This document shows, piece after piece, positions 1 through 5,084 of a DNA stretch of 7,804 nucleotides. Position 1 is the first letter of the stretch. Every line of letters starts with the position of its first letter. The stretch spans positions 1 through 7,804 of the forward strand of contig JALVZP010000221.1 in NCBI GenBank assembly GCA_027037575.1. The letters run 5' to 3'. Under the pieces are notes generated by a model, which was not told the origin of the DNA, did not search any database, and saw only the letters and a list, made by a program, of their open reading frames with translations. Source of the DNA: Desulfobacterales bacterium. GTDB lineage: Bacteria; Desulfobacterota; DSM-4660; Desulfatiglandales; JALVZP01. The position numbers and the translations under genes are program-made.

Positions 1-1
1 A

Positions 2-2272
2 AAAAAAAAAAAAGTAAAAGAAGAAGAATTAAAGAAGCAGGAGGAAGAAGTCAAAGAAGAAAGAGTTGATGAAGAGAAAAGAAAGGAAGAAAGGCAAGAA
101 AAAAAGGAGGAAAGATTAGAAGAATTAGAAGAAGAGATAACAGGGGAAGAGAAAGTAAAAGTTAAAGAAGAAAAGGGAGAAGAGCAAGAAGAGACTAAAG
201 AAGAAGAGGTTAAACAGGCAGAAAAGGCTGAAGTAGTGCCGATTCCAATTAAAGAAGAGAAAAAAGAAGAAAAAGAAGAATTAAAGAAGCAGGAGGAAGA
301 AGTTAAAAAGAAGAGAAAGGAAAAAAGAAAAGAGAAGAAAAAAGAATTGATTCCAACTAAGGTTTATAGAAGACTAAAAAAAGAGATATATGAAAGGGAA
401 GATCTATATGGAGAAGAGGAAGATTATTATCCAAGAAGGATAAAGGCATTTAAACAAAAGAAAAAACCAAAGAAAAGGCAAGAAGAGGAAAAGAAGGTTC
501 AGATAACAGCTCCTCCTAAGCCATCAAAGAGAAAGATAAAGGTAGAAGAATCAGTTTCTGTGTCTGAACTTGCTAAATCTATGGGAGTTAAGGCATCTGA
601 ACTAATAAAGAAACTTCTTGACCTTGGAATGGTAGTAAATATTAATCAAACAATAGATTTTGATACTGCTGCTTTAGTAGCAGATGAATTCGGATATGAG
701 CTTGAACTGCATACATTTAAAGAAGAGGATCTTATAGAGGAGATAGAAGATAAGCCAGAGGATCTTAAACCGCGTCCACCTGTGGTGACCATTATGGGAC
801 ATGTAGATCATGGAAAAACAACACTTCTGGACTATATTAGAAACTCTAATATAACAGAACAGGAAGTTGGTGGAATAACTCAGCACATAGGTGCATACTA
901 TGTGGAGACAGAAGAAGGAGATATTGTATTCTTAGATACACCTGGACATGAAGCATTTACAGCCATGAGGGCAAGGGGAGCACAGGTTACAGACATAATT
1001 GTGCTTGTAGTTGCAGCTGATGATGGAGTTATGCCTCAGACAAGAGAGGCAATAAATCATGCAAAGGCAGCAAATATCCCTATTATTGTGGCAATAAATA
1101 AGATAGACAAACCTAATGCAAAGCCAGAGGTGGTAAAAAGACAGCTTGCAGAACTTGGTCTTCTTCCAGAAGAGTGGGGTGGTGATACTTTAGTTGCAGA
1201 AATATCAGCAAAAACTGGAAAAGGTGTGGATGAACTTCTAAGCCTTATACTTCTTCAGGCAGAAGTCCTTGAACTTAAGGCAAATCCAGATAGACCTGCA
1301 AAAGGAACTATTATAGAATCAAAACTTGATAAGGCAAAAGGCCCTGTTGCTACTGTATTGATAAAGACAGGGACCTTAAAAAAGGGAGACTATTTTGTCT
1401 GTGGTGAGCATTATGGAAGGGTAAGGGCAATGATGGACTCTCAAGGAAGAACCATAAGCAGTGCAGGTCCTTCAATGCCTGTTGAAATAACTGGAATATC
1501 TGGAGTTCCTACACCAGGAGATGATTTTGTTGTCGTAAAAAATGAGAAAATAGCAAAAGAAATAGTTGAGTATAGAAGGAAGAAAAAGACTGAAGTATCC
1601 GGGAAAAAGCCTTCTATTAGATTGGAAGATTTATATGCAAAGATACAAAGGGGAGAAGTAAAAGAATTAAATCTTATAGTAAAGGCTGATGTGCATGGTT
1701 CCTTGGAGGCATTGGAAAAGGCCATATCGGAGTTAAGTACAGATGAAATCAAAGTATCTATTATACATTCAGGTATAGGTGCAATTACTGAATCTGACGT
1801 AATGCTTGCATCTGCATCCCATGCAATAATTATAGGTTTTAATGTAAGGGCAGTAGGAAGGGTAAAAGAGATAGCTGAAAGGGAAAAAGTGGAAATTAGA
1901 TATTACAAGGTTATATATGATGTGATTGACAGTATAAAGAAGGCAATGCAAGGTCTCTTAGAACCTGAATATAAAGAGGTAATAATCGGACATGCAGAAG
2001 TAAAGCAGACATTCCGTATTCCAAAGGTAGGAACAGTAGCAGGATGTCTTGTCACTGAAGGCCGTATAGAAAGGAGTGCAAAGGTAAGGGTATTGAGGGA
2101 TGGAGTAGTTATTCATGATGGAAAGATTGCATCACTTAAGAGATTTAAGGATGATGTAAAAGAGGTTCCCGCTGGATATGAATGTGGTGTAGGAATAGAG
2201 AATTTCAATGATATAAAGGAAGGAGATATACTTGAAATCTATACTATTGAAGAAATTAAGCCAGAACTGTAA
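2..2272 (+). CDS. infB: Translation initiation factor IF2, 5'-truncated by the window edge
   Basis: IF2 is the GTPase that brings initiator fMet-tRNA to the 30S subunit and promotes 50S joining. The frame is open from base 2 to the TAA at 2270-2272 (756 visible residues), so the true start lies upstream. In visible numbering: a Lys/Glu-rich charged arm at about 1-115, a basic linker at about 116-184, an IF2_N helical domain at about 185-235, and the GTPase domain from about 259. All five G motifs are intact: GHVDHGKT (266-273), GGITQHIG (290-297), DTPGH (312-316), NKID (366-369) and SAK (402-404). Beta-barrel domain II, domain III and the C-terminal fMet-tRNA-binding domain follow, the last containing SLKRFKDDVKEV. 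The protein already exceeds the length I recall for B. subtilis IF2, because of the N-terminal arm. A GTG at 236 is the first start-like codon downstream, but the coding pattern continues above it. It heads the visible operon, 2 bases before DUF503. The identification is very secure. Confidence 0.97.
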   Translation, partial: KKKKVKEEELKKQEEEVKEERVDEEKRKEERQEKKEERLEELEEEITGEEKVKVKEEKGEEQEETKEEEVKQAEKAEVVPIPIKEEKKEEKEELKKQEEEVKKKRKEKRKEKKKELIPTKVYRRLKKEIYEREDLYGEEEDYYPRRIKAFKQKKKPKKRQEEEKKVQITAPPKPSKRKIKVEESVSVSELAKSMGVKASELIKKLLDLGMVVNINQTIDFDTAALVADEFGYELELHTFKEEDLIEEIEDKPEDLKPRPPVVTIMGHVDHGKTTLLDYIRNSNITEQEVGGITQHIGAYYVETEEGDIVFLDTPGHEAFTAMRARGAQVTDIIVLVVAADDGVMPQTREAINHAKAANIPIIVAINKIDKPNAKPEVVKRQLAELGLLPEEWGGDTLVAEISAKTGKGVDELLSLILLQAEVLELKANPDRPAKGTIIESKLDKAKGPVATVLIKTGTLKKGDYFVCGEHYGRVRAMMDSQGRTISSAGPSMPVEITGISGVPTPGDDFVVVKNEKIAKEIVEYRRKKKTEVSGKKPSIRLEDLYAKIQRGEVKELNLIVKADVHGSLEALEKAISELSTDEIKVSIIHSGIGAITESDVMLASASHAIIIGFNVRAVGRVKEIAEREKVEIRYYKVIYDVIDSIKKAMQGLLEPEYKEVIIGHAEVKQTFRIPKVGTVAGCLVTEGRIERSAKVRVLRDGVVIHDGKIASLKRFKDDVKEVPAGYECGVGIENFNDIKEGDILEIYTIEEIKPEL
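21..51 (+). repeat. Direct repeat copy 1 within infB
   Basis: This 31-base stretch is identical to bases 273-303. The copies are offset by 252 bases, exactly 84 codons, so both are read in the same frame and give the same peptide core (ELKKQEEEV). Identity stops at once on both sides (20 g versus 272 a; 52 c versus 304 t), with only partial similarity beyond. It is either the remnant of an in-frame duplication in the IF2 arm or convergence in a low-complexity sequence. The exact length and the presence of Leu, Gln and Val codons favour duplication. Confidence 0.8.
273..303 (+). repeat. Direct repeat copy 2 within infB
   Basis: This is the second copy of the 31-base in-frame direct repeat in the IF2 N-terminal arm, identical to 21-51. 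It lies 84 codons downstream and just before the 42-base pure purine tract at 305-346. After the copy the protein turns from Glu-rich to Lys/Arg-rich, whereas copy 1 is followed by more acidic sequence. Confidence 0.8.
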
Positions 2273-2274
2273 TT

Positions 2275-2562
2275 ATGCTTATAGGAACATTAAGGGTGGA
2301 GTTTTATATTCCTGACAATAGGTCCTTAAAAGGAAAGAGAAAGATAGTAAAAAGTATGGTGGATAAAGTGAGACATAGATTTAATGTTTCTATTGCAGAG
2401 ATAGGTTCAAATGATAATTGGCAGAAGATAGAACTTGGAATAAGCTTTGTGGGAAATGACAGGAGACATATAGATTCATTTTTAAATAAGATACTTTCTT
2501 ATTTGGAATCCCTCTATCTCGCTCAATTGGTAAGCAGCAGGATGGAGATCATTCATCTATAG
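2275..2562 (+). CDS. DUF503 / YlxP-like family protein
   Basis: This is a 95-residue protein of the DUF503 family (YlxP in Bacillus). It is small, soluble and of unsettled function, and in many bacteria it is encoded between infB and rbfA, which suggests a role near ribosome assembly or translation. Family hallmarks are visible: an N-terminal beta strand (MLIGTLRVEF), RSLKGKR at residues 16-22, a helix, then FNVSIAE at 36-42 and the conserved Trp of the NDNW segment. The length is normal for the family. The ATG lies 2 bases after the infB stop, and I see no Shine-Dalgarno in the last infB codons, so its translation probably depends on ribosomes finishing infB. The N-terminal alignment supports this start. 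There is no signal peptide or membrane segment. Membership is confident; the molecular function is not known to me. Confidence 0.92.
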   Translation: MLIGTLRVEFYIPDNRSLKGKRKIVKSMVDKVRHRFNVSIAEIGSNDNWQKIELGISFVGNDRRHIDSFLNKILSYLESLYLAQLVSSRMEIIHL

Positions 2563-2565
2563 GAG
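2561..2565 (+). promoter_or_regulatory. Shine-Dalgarno of rbfA
   Basis: AGGAG overlaps the DUF503 stop codon (TAG at 2560-2562). It directly abuts an ATG at 2566 (no spacer) and lies 9 bases before an in-frame ATG at 2575. The 9-base spacer is normal, so this site favours 2575 as the rbfA start. Confidence 0.8.
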
Positions 2566-2574
2566 ATGATTATT

Positions 2575-2943
2575 ATGCTTTCATATAAAAGGGCAAAAAG
2601 AGTAGGAGATAATATACAGAGGGAGATTGCAAATCTTCTACTGTTTAGAGTAAGTGATCCAAGGGTAAAAGGAGTTACTGTTACAGGTGTTCAGCTAAGT
2701 GATGATCTAAGGCATGCAAAGGTATATTTTAGTGTTATGGGAGAGGAATCTGATGTAAAAATTGCTAAAGCAGGGCTGGAAAGTGCAAAAGGGTTTATAA
2801 AAAGAGAAATAGGACTCAGGATGGAACTCAGATATGTGCCTGAACTTACATTTATATATGATCCATCCATAAAATGGAGCAGTAAGGTAGATGAATTGAT
2901 AAAAAAGATAAAATCAGAAGAAGGAGAAGAATATGGAGAGTGA
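2575..2943 (+). CDS. rbfA: Ribosome-binding factor A
   Basis: RbfA binds the immature 30S subunit near helix 1 of 16S rRNA and supports late small-subunit maturation and cold adaptation; it acts in the cytoplasm. The 122-residue product is a single KH-type II domain protein of usual size. It carries the family pattern SYKRAKRVGD at the N-terminus, VSDPRVKGVTVT at about 26-37 and DLRHAKVYFSV at 44-54, followed by a charged C-terminal tail. I chose the ATG at 2575 because AGGAG (2561-2565) sits 9 bases upstream and because family members start just before the SYKRA segment. An in-frame ATG at 2566 would add Met-Ile-Ile but touches the Shine-Dalgarno. The gene end overlaps nrnA by 11 bases. Its position behind infB and DUF503 is the classic one. 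The function is secure; only the start is debatable. Confidence 0.95.
   Translation: MLSYKRAKRVGDNIQREIANLLLFRVSDPRVKGVTVTGVQLSDDLRHAKVYFSVMGEESDVKIAKAGLESAKGFIKREIGLRMELRYVPELTFIYDPSIKWSSKVDELIKKIKSEEGEEYGE
2921..2926 (+). promoter_or_regulatory. Shine-Dalgarno of nrnA, inside rbfA
   Basis: AAGGAG lies within the last codons of rbfA, 6 bases before the ATG at 2933. The site fixes the nrnA start and shows that the overlapping gene can recruit ribosomes itself as well as by coupling to rbfA. Confidence 0.75.
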
Positions 2944-3898
2944 TATTGATGAGATTGTAGAGATCCTTCAAAGGAAAGAACACTTCCTTATTCTCACCCA
3001 TAAATATCCTGACTTAGATGGAATAGGATCTATGATAGCATTGGGAAATTCCCTTAAAAATGAGGGAAAAAAGGTTACTTTCTTCTTAGAAGATAAACCA
3101 GAACCTCCTTTAACAAATGTAAAAGGCATAGATCAGATCCTTATTGGTGAAATTCCAGAGAATAGCTTTGATGCTACCATAGCATTAGACTGCAGTGATC
3201 TAAACAGGCTTGGAAAGGCAAAGGAGATTGCAATCTCGAACAGGCCCCTTATTTGTATAGATCATCATGAAACAAATGATCATTTTGCAGATATCAACCT
3301 GGTTGTTCCAGATGCATCCTCTACAGGAGAGCTCGTGTATAAGGTAATAGAAAAGGCAGGGTTTTCAATTGATCCTATTATAGCAGAGAATCTTTTTGCA
3401 GCTATCCAGGCGGACACCGGCTGTTTTAGATATGAAAATACCACTCCTGAATCCCTCAATATAGCAGCAGAACTGCTCAGATATGGTATAAACCCCTGGG
3501 AAATATATAGAAATTTAAATGAACAATATACACTTCCCCTTTTAAAGCTAATAGAGCTTGCTCTCGAAACAATAGAAGTTCACCATGATGGAAAACTCGG
3601 TATGATTAGTGTCACTCAAGACATGATAAAGACTGCAGGAACTGAGCCTGGAGACAGTGAAAAATTTGTTAATTATCCAAGATTCATTAAAGGAGTTGAA
3701 ATTGCAGCTTTTATAAGGCAGACAGGAGAAGCAAGATATAAGTTTAGCCTTAGATCTAATGGAAAGGTAAATGTAGCAAAACTTGCCAATCATTTTGGTG
3801 GTGGAGGTCATGCAAAGGCAGCAGGATTTGAATGTGAAGGAGAACTTTCTGTATTAAAAGAGAAGTTTATAAAAGAGGCAGAAGTCTTTTTTAAATAA
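2933..3898 (+). CDS. nrnA: DHH/DHHA1-family nanoRNase and pAp phosphatase (NrnA-like)
   Basis: NrnA-type enzymes hydrolyse 2-5 nt RNA fragments from the 5' end, and many also dephosphorylate 3'-phosphoadenosine 5'-phosphate. They are cytoplasmic and need Mn2+. The 321-residue length is typical. The N-terminal DHH domain shows metal-ligand candidates His23, Asp27 and Asp29 (HKYPDLDGIGS), Asp86 (LDCSD), Asp110-His111-His112 (DHHE) and Asp161 (QADTG). The C-terminal DHHA1 domain ends with the RNA-binding glycine motif GGGGH at 289-293. One difference from the common form is PDLDGIGS instead of PDGDAIGS; both aspartates are kept, so activity is expected. The ATG at 2933 has AAGGAG 6 bases upstream and overlaps rbfA by 11 bases. 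Sharing an operon with pnp fits a role in finishing the short oligonucleotides that exonucleases leave. A RecJ-like DNase is unlikely given the short length. The exact substrate preference is inferred. Confidence 0.93.
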   Translation: MESDIDEIVEILQRKEHFLILTHKYPDLDGIGSMIALGNSLKNEGKKVTFFLEDKPEPPLTNVKGIDQILIGEIPENSFDATIALDCSDLNRLGKAKEIAISNRPLICIDHHETNDHFADINLVVPDASSTGELVYKVIEKAGFSIDPIIAENLFAAIQADTGCFRYENTTPESLNIAAELLRYGINPWEIYRNLNEQYTLPLLKLIELALETIEVHHDGKLGMISVTQDMIKTAGTEPGDSEKFVNYPRFIKGVEIAAFIRQTGEARYKFSLRSNGKVNVAKLANHFGGGGHAKAAGFECEGELSVLKEKFIKEAEVFFK

Positions 3899-4765
3899 AT
3901 GGATGGGATATTGCTTGTAGATAAGAAAAAAGGAGAGACTTCAACTGGCACAATGAATAAGATAAAAAAGATACTTAGACCAAAAAAGATAGGTCATGCA
4001 GGGGCACTTGATCCATTTGCTACAGGTCTTCTGATAATCCTTATAAATCAGGGAACAAAACTATTTAATCTTATTATGTCTAAGGAAAAGGTATATCATG
4101 CAACTATTTTGCTTGGAGTAGAAACAGATACACTTGATCCTGAAGGGAATGTGGTGAAAGAAATGGGAGTTCCAGATCTAAGTGAGGAAGAGATAAAGAA
4201 AAAATTAAAGGAATTTGTTGGAATAATTGACCAGGTTCCTCCTTCCTTTTCTGCTGTAAAGAAAAAAGGGGTAAGGGCATATAGGCTTGCAAGAAAGGGA
4301 ATAAAGGTAGAACTGGAAAAAAGGAAAGTTCATATTTATGAAATAAATCTGATTTCCTGGAAATCACCAAGAATTAAGATAGAGGTAAAATGTTCGGCAG
4401 GGACCTATATACGTTCCCTGGCAAGGGATATAGCATATTCACTTGGGACATGTGGATACTTGGAGGAGCTCAGGAGAATATCTTGTGGCCCTTTTCATGT
4501 AAGGGATGCTATAATAGTAAATAAAAATGTGAAGAAAGAAGATCTTGAAAATAGGATCATCCCTCTGGTAGATGCACTTTCTGATTTACCAGCCATTTAT
4601 GTAGATGAGAGGATGGCCTGGAGATTGAGAAATGGTGTTCAACCAAAAATAAGGGATAAAAATATTAAGGAAGGATATATAAAATTTGTAAAAGAAAACG
4701 AGCTTGTGGCAATTGCTTATATAGATCCTGATGGAAAGGTAAAACTTGAAAGGGTTTTTAATTAA
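3899..4765 (+). CDS. truB: tRNA pseudouridine(55) synthase
   Basis: TruB isomerises U55 in the T-loop of tRNAs to pseudouridine and also acts as a tRNA chaperone. The 288-residue product has the usual layout: catalytic domain first, then a PUA-like C-terminal domain from about residue 225. Motifs seen are GHAGALDPFATG with catalytic Asp38, the family Tyr in KVYHA (Tyr66), and SAGTYIRSLARD at 166-177 with the active-site Arg172, then LRRISCGPF. The common form of the first motif is GHxGTLDP, so Ala36 replaces Thr; the catalytic Asp is intact. The ATG begins on the base after the nrnA TAA, and the preceding bases are T- and A-rich with no Shine-Dalgarno, so translation probably restarts from ribosomes ending nrnA. 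No ribF follows, unlike the arrangement common in Firmicutes; the next gene is rpsO after 36 bases. Confidence 0.96.
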   Translation: MDGILLVDKKKGETSTGTMNKIKKILRPKKIGHAGALDPFATGLLIILINQGTKLFNLIMSKEKVYHATILLGVETDTLDPEGNVVKEMGVPDLSEEEIKKKLKEFVGIIDQVPPSFSAVKKKGVRAYRLARKGIKVELEKRKVHIYEINLISWKSPRIKIEVKCSAGTYIRSLARDIAYSLGTCGYLEELRRISCGPFHVRDAIIVNKNVKKEDLENRIIPLVDALSDLPAIYVDERMAWRLRNGVQPKIRDKNIKEGYIKFVKENELVAIAYIDPDGKVKLERVFN

Positions 4766-4774
4766 AAATACAAT
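4746..4774 (+). promoter_or_regulatory. Candidate sigma-70-type promoter for rpsO-pnp
   Basis: TTGAAA at 4746-4751 (5 of 6 to the -35 consensus) and TACAAT at 4769-4774 (5 of 6 to the -10 consensus) are separated by exactly 17 bases. The -35 lies in the last codons of truB and the -10 in the intergenic gap. Initiation would fall near 4780-4782, just before the rpsO Shine-Dalgarno, giving a leader of about 20 bases. In E. coli rpsO-pnp also has its own promoter behind truB, so the place is sensible. AT-rich DNA gives chance matches, hence the moderate confidence. Confidence 0.5.
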
Positions 4775-4785
4775 TAAGTTAGATT

Positions 4786-4792
4786 AAGGAGG
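4786..4792 (+). promoter_or_regulatory. Strong Shine-Dalgarno of rpsO
   Basis: AAGGAGG, a 7-base match to the anti-Shine-Dalgarno, lies 9 bases before the rpsO ATG. It is the best ribosome site in the window, as expected for a highly made ribosomal protein. I see no obvious hairpin in the gap from 4766 to 4801. Confidence 0.85.
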
Positions 4793-4801
4793 AACAATAT
4801 C

Positions 4802-5071
4802 ATGACACTTACATCAGAAATAAAGAGGCAGATAATAGAAAAATTCAGGCTTCATGATAAAGATACAGGTTCTCCTGAAGTACAGATTGCACTCCTTACT
4901 GAAAGGATAAAGAGTCTAACAGAGCATTTAAAGATTCACAAAAAGGATTATCACTCAAGAAGAGGACTTATGATGCTTGTAGGAAAAAGGAGAAGGCTCT
5001 TGAACTATCTCAGGAGAATTGATTTTGAAAGATATCAAAAACTTATAAAAGAATTAGGTTTAAGAAAATAA
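4802..5071 (+). CDS. rpsO: 30S ribosomal protein S15
   Basis: S15 is a primary 16S rRNA-binding protein that organises the central domain of the 30S subunit and contributes to an intersubunit bridge. The 89-residue length is exactly the usual one. Conserved landmarks are DTGSPEVQIALLTERI at 21-36, His42, and HKKDYHSRRGL with Asp49 and Ser52 (the rRNA-contacting residues of the family), then basic KRRRLLNYL and the C-terminal LIKELGLRK. The start is set by AAGGAGG 9 bases upstream. A candidate promoter overlaps the end of truB, so rpsO and pnp may be made above the level of the upstream genes. In E. coli S15 represses its own translation through a structured mRNA leader. The leader predicted here is only about 20 bases and shows no clear fold, so that form of control is not supported by the sequence. 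Confidence 0.98.
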   Translation: MTLTSEIKRQIIEKFRLHDKDTGSPEVQIALLTERIKSLTEHLKIHKKDYHSRRGLMMLVGKRRRLLNYLRRIDFERYQKLIKELGLRK

Positions 5072-5075
5072 GAGG
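5072..5075 (+). promoter_or_regulatory. Shine-Dalgarno of pnp
   Basis: GAGG begins on the base after the rpsO stop. It directly touches an ATG at 5076 and lies 9 bases before the in-frame ATG at 5085. The spacing favours 5085, the same arrangement as at rbfA. Confidence 0.65.
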
Positions 5076-5084
5076 ATGGTAGCC

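Larger units (their letters stand above)
1..346 (+). other. Purine-rich low-complexity segment encoding the IF2 charged arm
   Basis: By hand count only 43 of these 346 bases are pyrimidines, so the + strand is about 88% purine. It includes uninterrupted purine tracts at 251-280 (30 bases) and 305-346 (42 bases), plus an A-run of at least 13 bases at 1-13. It encodes mostly Lys and Glu with some Arg and Gln, so the bias comes from AAA/AAG/GAA/GAG codons. Such polypurine tracts can in principle adopt unusual DNA structures, but nothing here shows that they do. The encoded segment is probably disordered or a long charged helix. Confidence 0.85.

Noticed and set aside
236..238. GTG as the start of infB
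   Set aside because: The frame stays open to base 2 with the same Lys/Glu-rich coding pattern and a repeat partner upstream, so the gene begins before the window. A minor internal start cannot be excluded, but no good ribosome site supports it.
21..303. CRISPR-like repeat
   Set aside because: There are only two copies, both in frame within a coding, low-complexity region, with no regular spacer array.
1441..1951. Minus-strand open frames opposite infB
   Set aside because: Antisense to conserved IF2 domains II and III; low-complexity Phe/Ser/Tyr-rich translations typical of shadows.
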